From contig CAMCDS010000007.1 in the NCBI GenBank assembly GCA_945873625.1, positions 29,525-93,524 on the forward strand: a stretch of 64,000 nt of DNA, given 5' to 3'. Positions 1-9,700 of this stretch are shown piece by piece. A program made the position numbers and the translations under genes. Within the stretch, counting starts at the first letter, position 1. Every line of letters begins with the position of its first letter. This DNA comes from an uncultured Porphyromonadaceae bacterium. GTDB lineage: Bacteria; Bacteroidota; Bacteroidia; Bacteroidales; Muribaculaceae. The notes under the pieces were generated by a model. That model worked only from the letters and a program-made list of their open reading frames with translations, was not told where the DNA came from and ran no database searches.

Positions 1-1
1 A

Positions 2-730
2 ATGACCGGTTTCGACGAGAAGAAGAAGGTGATCGACGCCGTAAGGGAGATAGCCGAGGAGGTGCAGCTCGACGAGAAAACACGCCTCTCGGCCTCGCAG
101 TTCCTGTCGCATTTCCTCTTCACACCCGCACAGCAGCAGAAGTATATCTATAAGCTCAGCGGAGGCGAAAGACGACGCCTCTACCTCGCCACGGTGCTCA
201 TGCGCCGCCCCAACTTCCTTATCCTCGACGAGCCGACCAACGACCTCGACATCATGACGCTCACCGTGCTCGAAGACTATCTCGCCAACTTCAAGGGGTG
301 CCTGATAGTGGTGAGCCACGACCGTTTCTTCCTCGACCGCATCACCGACCATCTCTTCGTGTTCAAAGGCAACGGAGTGGTGCGCGACTTCCCGGGCGAC
401 TATACCACCTATCGCGAGACGGCCCGCCGAGAGGAGCGGGAGGCGCGGGAGTCGGAGGCTTTGGCCATGGCCGCAAAAACTGACACAAAGAAGGAGAAAC
501 CGCGCCAGGAGAAGGTGAAGCTTACTTTCAAGGAGAAGCGCGAGATGGAGACCCTCGAAAAGGACATCGAACGCTATGCCGAAGAGAAACGTGAACTCGA
601 AGAGAAACTTCAGTCGGGACTCTCCGACCACAACGCAATAGCCGAGGCCGGATCGCGCATGATGGAGCTTGACAACCTCATCGACGAGGCAGAAATGCGC
701 CTGCTCGAACTGATGGAAAAGGAAGGATAA
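2..730 (+). CDS. ABC-F ATPase, Uup type (5'-truncated by window edge)
   Basis: This is the C-terminal part of a duplicated-ATPase ABC-F protein; the frame is open at the window edge, so the true start lies outside. In the visible 242 residues the signature LSGGE is at 52-56, Walker B and D-loop LDEPTNDLD at 75-83 and the H-switch SHD at 105-107. The sequence then passes through a charged linker rich in Glu and Lys into a predicted coiled coil at about 165-242. A C-terminal coiled coil after the second ATPase domain is the hallmark of the Uup branch, whose members act on the ribosome and influence excision of transposons in E. coli. These proteins are cytosolic and lack membrane segments. The next gene begins 4 bases after the stop. 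Family is firm; the Uup assignment rests on the coiled-coil tail. Confidence 0.88.
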   Translation: MTGFDEKKKVIDAVREIAEEVQLDEKTRLSASQFLSHFLFTPAQQQKYIYKLSGGERRRLYLATVLMRRPNFLILDEPTNDLDIMTLTVLEDYLANFKGCLIVVSHDRFFLDRITDHLFVFKGNGVVRDFPGDYTTYRETARREEREARESEALAMAAKTDTKKEKPRQEKVKLTFKEKREMETLEKDIERYAEEKRELEEKLQSGLSDHNAIAEAGSRMMELDNLIDEAEMRLLELMEKEG

Positions 731-734
731 CACA

Positions 735-1760
735 ATGAACATCGCCCTTATAGCAATCATGGCGGCCGCGGCCGCATCTATGCCGGCCGAAGTGCCCGAC
801 ACAGCCATATATGAAAGGGAGGCGGACACCTTCCTCGCCTCGCTCCCCGACGGTATGCAAGACCGGCAGACCGTCGCCGTCAGCCGCGCGATAGCCGGCG
901 ACAGCTCGCAACTGAACTCAATACGCGCCTCGCGCAACAAGCCGGCGCCTCTATCCGGCGGATGCAAGGCCGCCGACATACTCATCCCCTCGCCCGGATA
1001 TTCGATGCCGGCAAGGGTCTACACCCCTTCGGCGCCCGAGGCTCTTTCACTCCCTGTGCTCGTCTACTACCACGGCGGGGGATGGACATTCGGGTCAATC
1101 AACAGTTGCGCGGCGCTCTGCGACTCCCTCGCCTCGACAGGCTCGATGATTGTGGTGGCCGTAGACTACCGCCTCGCTCCCGAACACCCCTACCCCGCCC
1201 CCCTCGACGATGCCTCGGCGGCTTTCAGCTACGCGCTCGCCCATGCCGCGGAATGGGGCGGCGACCCGGCGAGAGTGAGCGTGGGAGGCGACAGCAGCGG
1301 CGGCAACCTCGCACTCGCGGTGGCTCTGAAAGCCATCAGCGAAGAGACCGCCGTCCCGGCTTCGATAGCCGCCATCTATCCGGTTACAAAGGCTTATGCC
1401 ACACCCGGAGGCTCATGGGACGGATATGCGCGCAGCTACGGACTCGACGCGTCGCTGATGGAGGCTTTCAACCGCGCATACACGCAGGGCGACGAAGCCA
1501 CGTCGCGCAATCCCCTCGTCTCCCCCGGCGATGCCGACGACGCATGGCTCGCAAAGATGCCTCCGACGCTTATCGTCAGTGCCTCGCGCGACATATTGCT
1601 CGATCAGGGACGCGAGCTTGCCGGACGTCTGCACGCGGCAGGCGTCGACGTGTCGAACCCGGTCATCCCCGGTGCCGTCCACCTCTTCGCCACTGTAGCC
1701 GGCCAGCCGGCCGCCTTCCGCACGGCCGCCTCCGCCATCACCACCCTGCTCGCACGCTGA
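735..1760 (+). CDS. Secreted alpha/beta hydrolase (HSL-family esterase)
   Basis: A 341-residue carboxylesterase of the hormone-sensitive-lipase family. Residues 1-19 form a short hydrophobic signal peptide, so the enzyme is probably periplasmic. The oxyanion-hole motif HGGGW is at 113-117 and the nucleophile elbow GDSSG at 185-189, with Ser187 as catalytic Ser. The acid is likely the Asp of SASRDILLDQG and the base the His of GAVHLF near the C terminus. Known members hydrolyse short acyl esters; the natural substrate here cannot be told from sequence. It starts 4 bases after the ABC-F stop and may be cotranscribed with it, although the functions are unrelated. Downstream lies a REP-like palindrome and then the convergent thioesterase gene. 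Confidence 0.9.
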   Translation: MNIALIAIMAAAAASMPAEVPDTAIYEREADTFLASLPDGMQDRQTVAVSRAIAGDSSQLNSIRASRNKPAPLSGGCKAADILIPSPGYSMPARVYTPSAPEALSLPVLVYYHGGGWTFGSINSCAALCDSLASTGSMIVVAVDYRLAPEHPYPAPLDDASAAFSYALAHAAEWGGDPARVSVGGDSSGGNLALAVALKAISEETAVPASIAAIYPVTKAYATPGGSWDGYARSYGLDASLMEAFNRAYTQGDEATSRNPLVSPGDADDAWLAKMPPTLIVSASRDILLDQGRELAGRLHAAGVDVSNPVIPGAVHLFATVAGQPAAFRTAASAITTLLAR

Positions 1761-1791
1761 CCCCGCCCCCACACCGGCTTTGTAGCGCCAT

Positions 1792-1837
1792 ATTCATTCA
1801 TTTTTGTCGCTGTGGACGCGATTAATCGCGTCCCTAC
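1792..1837. repeat. REP-like palindromic repeat, copy 1
   Basis: This 46-bp sequence, centred on the palindrome GGACGCGATTAATCGCGTCC, is identical in inverted orientation to 14965-15010. Partial or diverged copies lie at 15033-15056 and 17163-17200. It sits between convergent genes. The following bases to about 1890 contain CCGGTCGCGG motifs that also flank the 17163 copy, and these run into the last codons (RPRRDR) of the thioesterase. Confidence 0.85.
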
Positions 1838-1873
1838 AAGCCCGGTCGCGGCCGTACCAGCTCGGAAGTGTCC

Positions 1874-2683
1874 CTACCGGTCGCGGCGGGGACGGAAGAA
1901 GAGGCGGGCGTAGAGGAGGGTCTCCTCGCGTTCGTCGGCGCGGCGGGCGAGGCTGAGGCTGTAGCCGTCGCCCTCGGCGCTATCGCCGGTGGAGGCCGTC
2001 AGCACCTTCACGCGTTCGCCATACTGCGCTTCGTGGAGGAAGTTGAGCTCCATGCGTGCCACTTCGCAGCGGTCGTAGAGCGAAAGGGGAAACTGATTGA
2101 GAAGCAGCCCGATGTAGCGCACGGTGTTGACGTGGCGGTAATAGTCGAGGTCGCAATAGCGGAATGTGTGCCACGCGGCCGGAGCCGTGGCCGCAAGGGC
2201 TTTAGCCGGAAGCTGCGTACCCTCCCGGGGTTCCACTATCACCTGATGCTTGGCCTGTCGCGCTATGGGACATTCCAGGTCGGGTATTATCCCTTCGGGG
2301 AGTTTAAGATGGCTGAGTCCGGCATTGTCGCGGGTAGAGGTGTCCATCACCATCCATACGGAGCGGGCGTAGCCGAGGGGCGAGCCGTCGGCGGCGTCGA
2401 TGCGGAAGCAGCGGAGCGAGAAGTGGCGGTTCCAGTCTTCAATCCATGTTGAGAGGGTGTAGTCTTCATTGGCCTTGGGCCATCGACGCATCTCGATTGT
2501 GAGCCGCGACAGCACCCATCCGAGATTCAGATGCGCCATCGACGGATTGCCTATGCCGAGCGAATTGGCGTGGGCCGTGGCTATGTCTATTATCTTTGCG
2601 GCGAGCAGCGGAATAGCCATTTCCCCCTCAGCGTTCACCTCGCCGGTCGAGAGGAAAAACGACTCGGAAAAGACCTGTTTCAT
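1874..2683 (-). CDS. Acyl-ACP thioesterase
   Basis: A 269-residue protein of the acyl-ACP thioesterase family, which releases free fatty acids from acyl carrier protein using two tandem hotdog folds. The first hotdog covers about residues 1-140 and the second about 155-269. The family pattern shows in the long helix IIDIATAHANSLGIG, in LSTWIEDWNRHFSLR, and in the second-fold stretch DLDYYRHVNTVRYI, where plant and bacterial members carry the active-site Asn and His. The protein is soluble and cytosolic. The gene is monocistronic and converges on the esterase. Its last residues (RPRRDR) are encoded within REP-flanking sequence, so the original C terminus may have been slightly shorter. Bacteroidales commonly have one such gene; chain-length preference is unknown. 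Confidence 0.88.
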   Translation of the reverse strand: MKQVFSESFFLSTGEVNAEGEMAIPLLAAKIIDIATAHANSLGIGNPSMAHLNLGWVLSRLTIEMRRWPKANEDYTLSTWIEDWNRHFSLRCFRIDAADGSPLGYARSVWMVMDTSTRDNAGLSHLKLPEGIIPDLECPIARQAKHQVIVEPREGTQLPAKALAATAPAAWHTFRYCDLDYYRHVNTVRYIGLLLNQFPLSLYDRCEVARMELNFLHEAQYGERVKVLTASTGDSAEGDGYSLSLARRADEREETLLYARLFFRPRRDR

Positions 2684-2701
2684 TTCTTCGGTTTAGTTAA
2701 A

Positions 2702-2730
2702 GGGGACGCGCACCCGATGTGCGCGTCCCC
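2702..2730 (-). terminator. Terminator of the etf/acyl-CoA dehydrogenase operon
   Basis: A perfect 12-bp stem (GGGGACGCGCAC / GTGCGCGTCCCC) with a 5-base loop lies between the acyl-CoA dehydrogenase stop and the thioesterase start. On the minus strand a short T run follows the stem, so it probably ends the etfBA-dehydrogenase transcript. Confidence 0.6.
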
Positions 2731-2768
2731 ATCTGTATACTGTGTCCGGGATGCAGACGCCCTCTCTA

Positions 2769-4469
2769 TCAATAGAGATAGCTTTCGATCTGCTCGGGAC
2801 GGAAGTTGGCGATAAAGTCGGCGTGCTTGGCAACCTCTGCCTGACCATACTTCACGTAGACGCGGAGCGAGCGGCGCACCTCTTCGTCGCGCTGTGCGTC
2901 GGCGAGGAGCAGATAGCCCATCACGGTGTGGCCGGCCATCTCCACGAGACGGCGTGCCATGAAGTCGAGATACTTCTGGTCCTTGATGCCGGTTACGGCC
3001 TCGACGGCGGCGGCATACTGCTGGCTCATCATCACGAGGATGCTCTTTGTCTCTTCATCTTCAGCATTCACGGCCATAGCCTCCTGCTCCTTCATGAAGT
3101 TGAGGTAAGTGCCGGTGGTGACGTGGCGGATAGCAGCCACTACCTGAAGCTGCGTGGTGCCCTCGTAGATCGACGTGATGCGTGCGTCGCGGTAGAGGCG
3201 CTCGCAGGTGTAGTCTTTCATGAAGCCCGAGCCGCCGTGGATCTGGATGCAGTCGTAGGTGTTCTGGTTGCAGAACTCCGAAGTCATACCCTTTGCAAGG
3301 GGCGTGAAGGCGTCGGCGAGCTTGCTGAAGTACTTCTGCTCGGCCTTCTCTTCGGGATCGAGCTTGCGCTCCTTGGCGATGTCGTCGTAGATCTTATACA
3401 TGTCGACGAAGCGCGAGCAGGCGTAGAGCAGCGTGCGCGAGGCGTCGAGCTTGGCTTTCATCACGGAGAGGATTTCGGCCACTGCGGGGAACTCGATGAT
3501 GGCCTTGCCAAACTGCATGCGGTCTTTTGCGTAAGCGAGAGCCTCGCGGTAGGCAGCCTCGCTGAGGCCAACCGACTGGGCGGCGATGCCGAGGCGGGCG
3601 CCGTTCATGAGGGCCATCACATACTTGATGAGGCCGAGGCGGGTGGAGCCTACGAGCTCGCAGGGAGCGTCTTTGTAGACAAGCTCGCAAGTGGGCGAGC
3701 CCTTGATGCCCATCTTGTTCTCGATGCGGCGCACGGTAACTCCGCCGTTGCGCTTGTCGTAGATGAACATCGAGAGGCCGCGGCCGTCTTTCGAGCCTTC
3801 CTCAGAGCGTGCGAGCACCAGATGGATGTCGCTGTCGCCGTTGGTGATGAAGCGCTTTACGCCGTTGAGCACCCACGAGCCGTCTTCCTTCTGCGAGGCC
3901 TTGAGCATCACCGACTGGAGGTCGGAGCCTGCGTCGGGCTCGGTGAGGTCCATCGACATGGTCTCGCCTGCGCATACGCGGGGGATGTATTTCTGCTTCT
4001 GCTCTTCCGAAGCGAACTCATATACGGTCTCGGCGCAGTCCTGCAGACCCCAGAGGTTCTCGAATCCCGCATCGGCGCGGCTGACGATGTCGGCGGCCAT
4101 GATGTAGGGGGTGATGGGGAAGTTGAGGCCACCGAGGCGGCGGGGCATGGCCATGCCCATGAGGCCGGCCTTGCGGCAGGCGTCGAGGTTCTTCTTGGTG
4201 CCCTCGGCGTAGACTACGCGGCCGTTCTCCACGCGGGGACCGTTGTGGTCCACGTCTTCGGCATTCTCGGCGATGATGTCGCCGCAGATTTCGCCGACGA
4301 TTTCGAGCACCTTGTCGTATGAGTCCATGGCGTCGGCAAAATTCTGGGGAGCATAGTCGAATTTGTCGGCGTCGGCGAAGTTTCTCTCTTTAAGCTCTAC
4401 GATTTTCTCCATCATCGGGTGGGTGAGATGAAGTTTCAGAGCGGGGTTGTCGGTATAGAAATTAGCCAT
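2769..4469 (-). CDS. Acyl-CoA dehydrogenase
   Basis: A 566-residue FAD-dependent acyl-CoA dehydrogenase that introduces a 2,3 double bond into acyl-CoA and passes electrons to the flavoprotein EtfAB. The middle domain has MDLTEPDAGSD and the FAD-binding run ITNGDSDIHLVLA; the C-terminal helical domain carries GGSGFMKDYTCERLYRDARI then YEGTTQLQ, in which Glu436 is the expected catalytic base. About 120 residues extend beyond the usual 380-residue core, as in the long acyl-CoA dehydrogenases with a separate C-terminal domain. It is the third gene of the etfB-etfA operon, three bases after etfA, which supports EtfAB as its partner. Whether it serves fatty acid, branched-chain or short-chain acyl-CoA is not evident. 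Confidence 0.93.
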   Translation of the reverse strand: MANFYTDNPALKLHLTHPMMEKIVELKERNFADADKFDYAPQNFADAMDSYDKVLEIVGEICGDIIAENAEDVDHNGPRVENGRVVYAEGTKKNLDACRKAGLMGMAMPRRLGGLNFPITPYIMAADIVSRADAGFENLWGLQDCAETVYEFASEEQKQKYIPRVCAGETMSMDLTEPDAGSDLQSVMLKASQKEDGSWVLNGVKRFITNGDSDIHLVLARSEEGSKDGRGLSMFIYDKRNGGVTVRRIENKMGIKGSPTCELVYKDAPCELVGSTRLGLIKYVMALMNGARLGIAAQSVGLSEAAYREALAYAKDRMQFGKAIIEFPAVAEILSVMKAKLDASRTLLYACSRFVDMYKIYDDIAKERKLDPEEKAEQKYFSKLADAFTPLAKGMTSEFCNQNTYDCIQIHGGSGFMKDYTCERLYRDARITSIYEGTTQLQVVAAIRHVTTGTYLNFMKEQEAMAVNAEDEETKSILVMMSQQYAAAVEAVTGIKDQKYLDFMARRLVEMAGHTVMGYLLLADAQRDEEVRRSLRVYVKYGQAEVAKHADFIANFRPEQIESYLY

Positions 4470-4472
4470 GGC

Positions 4473-5501
4473 TTACTTGGAGTTCTTTTTGTAGTATTTG
4501 ATGAGTTTGGGGAGCACATCCTCGATCTTGCCGGTAATCACATAGTCGGCGATCGTATTGATCGGGGCATTGGGATCGGAGTTGACGGAGATGATGATCG
4601 AGCTGTCCTGCATGCCGGCGATATGCTGAATCTGGCCTGAGATGCCGCAGGCGATGTAGAGCTTCGGACGCACGGTAACGCCTGTCTGGCCGATCTGACG
4701 GTCGTGGTCGGCCCAGCCGGCGTCGACGGCAGCGCGGCTTGCGCCTACCTCGGCGCCGAGCGTGTCGGCGAGCTGATAGAGAAGGTCGAAGTTCTCCTTG
4801 CTGCCTACGCCGTAGCCGCCGGCCACAACGATGGGCGAGCCCTTGAGGTTGACTTTCGACTTCTCGACATGGCGGTCGATGATTTCGACGCAGAAGTCTT
4901 CGGGACGGGTGTATTTGTTGACGTCGAGGTCCACCACCTCGCCCTTATAGTTCGAGTCGCGCACCTCGCGCTTCATCACGCCCTCGCGCACTGTGGCCAT
5001 CTGCGGACGGCACTCGGGGTTGACGATGGTGGCCACGATATTGCCGCCGAATGCGGGGCGGATCTGATAGAGCAGGTCGGCATACTCCTTTCCGCTCTTG
5101 GGGTCGGTGTGTTCGCCGATCTCGAGGCTGGTGCAGTCTGCTGTCAGACCCGAGTGGAGGCACGAGCTGACGCGCGGACCGAGGTCGCGGCCGATAGAAG
5201 TGGCGCCCATGAAGGCGATCTGCGGCTTGATTTCGCGGAAGAGGTTGATGAGTATCGAGGAGTGGGGAAGCGACGTGTAGGGATAGAGACGCTCGTCTTC
5301 CACCTTATATACGGTGTCGACACCGTAAGGGAAGATCTGCTCTTCGATACCCTTGAGCTTGTCGCCGGCTACTACGGCTTCGAGCTTTACGCCGAGCTTG
5401 TCGGCAAGCTGACGGCCTTTGGTGAGGAGTTCGAGGCTCACGTCGGCTATCTTACCGTCTTCAAATTCGCAATAAACGATGAGGTTATTCTGATTTGCCA
5501 T
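4473..5501 (-). CDS. etfA: Electron transfer flavoprotein, alpha subunit
   Basis: A 342-residue EtfA. The N-terminal nucleotide-fold domain spans about 1-190 and the FAD domain about 215-330. The FAD domain shows GASRAAVD (253-260), GQTG (271-274), GISGQIQH (286-293) and SVNSDP (305-310), all standard FAD-contact motifs. With EtfB it forms a soluble heterodimer that accepts electrons from the downstream acyl-CoA dehydrogenase and hands them to a membrane quinone reductase or, in bifurcating versions, to ferredoxin. Neither partner is in this window. Gene order etfB-etfA-dehydrogenase with gaps of 28 and 3 bases indicates one transcript. Confidence 0.95.
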   Translation of the reverse strand: MANQNNLIVYCEFEDGKIADVSLELLTKGRQLADKLGVKLEAVVAGDKLKGIEEQIFPYGVDTVYKVEDERLYPYTSLPHSSILINLFREIKPQIAFMGATSIGRDLGPRVSSCLHSGLTADCTSLEIGEHTDPKSGKEYADLLYQIRPAFGGNIVATIVNPECRPQMATVREGVMKREVRDSNYKGEVVDLDVNKYTRPEDFCVEIIDRHVEKSKVNLKGSPIVVAGGYGVGSKENFDLLYQLADTLGAEVGASRAAVDAGWADHDRQIGQTGVTVRPKLYIACGISGQIQHIAGMQDSSIIISVNSDPNAPINTIADYVITGKIEDVLPKLIKYYKKNSK

Positions 5502-5529
5502 TGTTCTGAGATGTGTTGACGGCCTGTTA

Positions 5530-6399
5530 TCAGCCGATGGTGTGGTTGGCTATGAGTTCCTTGATGAGCTCTTCGAGCTCTGCGTCGTTGTTGCCTATGT
5601 TGCGTGCCTCTTTGGCCGTGAACACGACGTTTTCGATAGTCTTCACCTTTGTGGGTGATCCTGCGAGACCGCACTGCGAAAGATCGGCCTCCACATCCAT
5701 TGCGCTCCATTCGCCGATGGCGAGGTAGGGACGCTTGGCTATCATCTCCTTGCGCGGGTCGTCGGCACCGAGCTCGGAAGCGGCGGCCGCGTATTTGAAT
5801 TTCTGGAGGGCCTTGGCGTTGCGCGGACGGCAGGGAGCCGCCGAGCCGTTGACCGTAACCACCAGAGGCATGGGAGCCTTCACGGTCTCGACGCCGCTCT
5901 CGATGCGGCGCTTCACCGTTATCTTGCCGTCTTCGGCGCTGATGATGTCCTCGGCGTATGTAACCTGCGGCAGGCCGAGCTTCTCGGCCACCTGAGGACC
6001 TACCTGGGCCGTATCGCCGTCGATGGCCTGGCGGCCGCCGATGATGAGGTCGAAATCGCCTATCTTGCGCACTGCGGCGCTAAGGGCGTAGGAAGTGGCG
6101 AGCGTGTCGGATCCGGCGAAGGCGCGGTCGGACAGAACGATGCCGTCGTCGGCGCCGCGGTAGAGGCCCTCGCGCACGATTTCGGCTGCGCGGCCCGGAC
6201 CCATGGTCAGCAGAGTAACCTTGGTGCCCGGATACATCTCTTTGAGCTTAAGAGCCTGTTCGAGCGCATTGAGGTCTTCGGGATTGAAGATGGCCGGCAA
6301 GACTGCACGGTTGATGGTGCCGTCTTCTTTCATGGCGTCTTTCCCGACGTTTCGGGTATCAGGCACTTGCTTGGCAAGCACAATGATATTCAAACTCAT
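5530..6399 (-). CDS. etfB: Electron transfer flavoprotein, beta subunit
   Basis: A 289-residue EtfB, first gene of the operon. The family signature GRQAIDGDTAQVGP is at residues 122-135, and the N-terminal strand MSLNIIVLAKQVPDTRNV is typical. EtfB binds AMP or, in electron-bifurcating ETFs, a second FAD; which applies here is not settled by the motifs I can read. The start at 6399 lies about 125 bases downstream of a clear promoter at 6531-6562. The translation ends ELIANHTIG. The neighbouring etfA begins 28 bases downstream. Confidence 0.95.
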   Translation of the reverse strand: MSLNIIVLAKQVPDTRNVGKDAMKEDGTINRAVLPAIFNPEDLNALEQALKLKEMYPGTKVTLLTMGPGRAAEIVREGLYRGADDGIVLSDRAFAGSDTLATSYALSAAVRKIGDFDLIIGGRQAIDGDTAQVGPQVAEKLGLPQVTYAEDIISAEDGKITVKRRIESGVETVKAPMPLVVTVNGSAAPCRPRNAKALQKFKYAAAASELGADDPRKEMIAKRPYLAIGEWSAMDVEADLSQCGLAGSPTKVKTIENVVFTAKEARNIGNNDAELEELIKELIANHTIG

Positions 6400-6530
6400 A
6401 ACTGTGAAGTTTATGTTGATTAATTATTTGTCTGACAGATAGATGCCGGCTGCTGGCGGCCTCGCCGCGCGCACCCGTCCCGCCGGGGGACCGACACGCC
6501 GTCAAGGCCGGCTTGCATAAATGCCGGCTG

Positions 6531-6562
6531 CAAAGTTAACAAATTTTCCTCAATTACAGAAA
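6531..6562 (-). promoter_or_regulatory. Promoter of the etfBA operon
   Basis: On the minus strand TAACTTTG (6531-6538) matches the Bacteroidetes -7 box TAnnTTTG. A TTTCTG sequence about 19 bases upstream (6557-6562) serves as a -33 element. The predicted leader to etfB is about 125 bases. Confidence 0.65.
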
Positions 6563-6627
6563 TTTGCCTGTGAAATCGACACCGATTCGATTCGCAAAAG
6601 GGGTTTTAACGGTTTTTAAGGCGCGGG

Positions 6628-6660
6628 ATTTTTACGGCAGGAAAATAATTGGTAACTTCG
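6628..6660 (+). promoter_or_regulatory. Probable promoter of the amidase gene
   Basis: TAACTTCG (6653-6660) resembles TAnnTTTG, with a T-rich -33 region at about 6628-6634. It faces away from the etf promoter. The rest of 6400-6730 has no gene; it holds the two leaders and a GC-rich stretch near 6470-6510. Confidence 0.5.
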
Positions 6661-6730
6661 CAGGAATTTTTCTCTGTCGGAGCAGCTCCCCCTTCGCGAG
6701 GGGCTGCCGATTATCCATTATATCCCGCTT

Positions 6731-9700
6731 ATGAAAGCTTTGTTTAAGAAACTCATATATATACTGACCATAGCGGCCCTCGTGATCGGCGCCGCCGACA
6801 TGGCGGCTTCGGCGGCTCCCCGCAAGGGGAAGGCGTCGACGTCGCAGACATCAAAGAGCAAGAAAAAGAAAAGCAGCAAGAAATCGTCCACTTCGAAGAA
6901 AAAGAAGAAGAGGAAAAAAAACTCTTCCCGCTCGAAGTCGAAGAAGAAGCGCACCTCGCGCAACCGCAAGTCGACCAAGAAGCGCACGGCCGCTCGCCGC
7001 TATTCCCGTCCCGCTCCTCCGCCCGACCCCGTGCTCTCCGACTCGCTGACCCTGGCGGTCGACGCCGCTATCAAAGAGTGGATTCCGGCCCGACTCAATC
7101 CCGGAGGCCTGCGCGTCAACAGCGTGAAGCTCGACTCCGCGCAGCGCTCCACCAAGGTGAGCCTCAACGAGAACTATACGTACCTCCCCGTAACCAACGA
7201 GTTCATCAAGGATCTTCAGAAAGAGGTGAAGGCCCATCTGCCTCACCCCTTCGACACCTATCCGGTGTACCTCTCCGTCGGACGCCATTCGATGGCCTAC
7301 TATATCACCAAGGTCGACAAACTGCCGGAGCAATACCGCGGCGGCACGCAGTTCGTGGTAGAAAGCGAGCCCTGTGTACACGCCCGCAAGGGTATGGAGG
7401 GCGACATCGTCGGCCTCTGGTCGAGCCACGGACGTTACTTCAAGGGGGGCGCGTGGCAATGGCAGCGCCCGCTCCTCTTCGAGACCGTTGAGGACTTATA
7501 TACGATGGGCTACATACTCCCTTTCACAGTGCCGATGCTCGAAAACGCCGGAGCCTACGTGATGCTGCCGCGCGAACGCGACACCAATGTCCACGAGGTA
7601 ATCGTCGACAACGACACCAACCCCGACGGACAGATTTACTCGCAGCCTTACTATAAGGAACAGACCGGCACACAGGCCTGGCGTACAGGCGATGAAGACG
7701 GCTTCATCTACGACCTGCCCGACTTCCGCGACACGGAAAACCCGTTTGAGAACGGCACCTATCGCGAGACCACCACTGTGAAGGGCGGCAAGCCTTCGGT
7801 GGCCGCATGGTATGCCGACATTCCCGAAGACGGAGAATATGCCGTGTATGTCAGCTATAAGTCGCTCCCCAACTCCACCTCCGACGCACGCTATACGGTC
7901 AACTATTCGGGGGGCAGCAAGGAATTCAAGGTCAACCAGAAGATGGGCGGCGGCACGTGGATATATCTCGGCACGTTCCCCCTCGAGGCCGGCTACAGCG
8001 ACACCGAGCCGGTGGTTACGCTCACCAACCTGAGCTCTGCCGAAGGGAAGACCCTCACGGCCGACGCCGTGAAGATAGGTGGCGGCATGGGTAATATCGC
8101 ACGCTCGTCGAACCGCAGCGACATCTATTACGACCCCTCGACCCCCGACAACTCCACGGCTTCGGAAAGCAGCGAGGACGATGAAGAAGAGGGCGACGAA
8201 GAAGAAGAGACCGACGACGAGGCCCCGACTCCCGACGAGGAAGGCGAGGGCGACGTCGACTCAGAGCCGGCCGACACGTCGGTTCCGGCCGAGCCGCTGT
8301 CGGCCACCATGGCGGCGCAGTCGAAGGGTCGCGCCCCGGTGTTCCGCACCTCGGGAATGCCCCGCTATGTGGAGGGCGCACGCTACTGGCTCCACTGGGC
8401 CGGAGCTCCCGAAAGCGTCTACTCACCCTATCACGGGTCGAACGACTATAAGGACGACTATACCTCGCGCGGCAACTGGATCAACTGGCTGGCCGGAGGG
8501 TCGCGTGTGATTCCCGACGGCGAAGGCCTCGGCATCCCGGTCGACGTATGCATGGCTCTCCATTCCGACGCCGGCAAGCGTTCCGACGACAGCTTTGTCG
8601 GAACCCTCGGCATCTATTTCTCAAACGGAGGCGACTCTTACGAAGACGGAACCCCGCGCATCAACTCGCGTATGCTCACCGACATGCTCATGCGTCAGAT
8701 CACGGGCGACATACGCAAGACCTACGAGCCCAACTGGACGCGCCGCTCGATGTGGGACAAATCTTACGTCGAGGCCCGCGTGCCCGAGGTGCCCACGTCG
8801 CTCATCGAGCTCATGAGCCATCAGAACTTCGCCGACATGAAGTATGGCCTCGACCCCGGATTCCGCTTCTGGGTTGGCCGCGCCATCTACAAGGCTCTCG
8901 GACGCTTCATGGCCGAGCGCAAGAATCGCGAGTTTGTGGTGCAGCCCCTGCCGGTGAAAGACTTTTCAATCAAGCGCACCCGCAAGAACCATTACCGTCT
9001 GAGCTGGGAGCCGACAGAAGACCCCGTGGAGCCGACCGCCACTCCGAAGAAATACATCGTGCTCGAGCGCAGCGGCGACGAGCTCGGCTTCCATAAGATA
9101 GGGGAGACCCACTCCACCCATTTCGACGTGAAGACGGCCGACAACGAAATCCACAGCTTCCGCATCGTGGCAGCCAACGACGGCGGACTCGCCTTCCCTT
9201 CCGAGACGCTGGCCATGCGTGAGGCCGAAAACGACTCGGAGCCGGTGCTCATCGTCAACGGATTCACCCGCGTGAGCGGTCCGGAGAGCTTCTCCGAGGG
9301 CGGCTCTGCCGGATTCCGCTCGGAAGACGACTTCGGCGTGCCCTACCTCCGCGACATATCCTTTGCCGGACATCAGACCGAGTTCCGCCGCTGTGCAGGC
9401 GAGTCGTTCGGTCGCAGCTCGCAGAACTATGCCACGAAAGTGATAGCCGGCAACACGTTCGACTATCCCTATCTGCACGGCGAATCATTTGCCCGCGCAG
9501 GCTACGGCTTCGTGAGCTCGTCGGCCTCGGCCGTCGAGAAAGGCGACGTGAAGCTCCACGACTATAAGACCGTCGACCTCATCCTCGGCAAGCAGAAGCG
9601 CACCACCGTCGGCAACGGCAAGAGCGGCACCCGCTACGAAGCCTTCCCCGTCGAGCTTCAGAAGAAGCTGCGTGCGTTTGCCCAGAAAGGGGGCGACATC

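Noticed and set aside
2742..4322. 526-codon plus-strand open frame opposite the acyl-CoA dehydrogenase
   Set aside because: It is a GC-rich antisense shadow; the minus strand encodes a complete dehydrogenase with all motifs, and the shadow has no recognisable domain.
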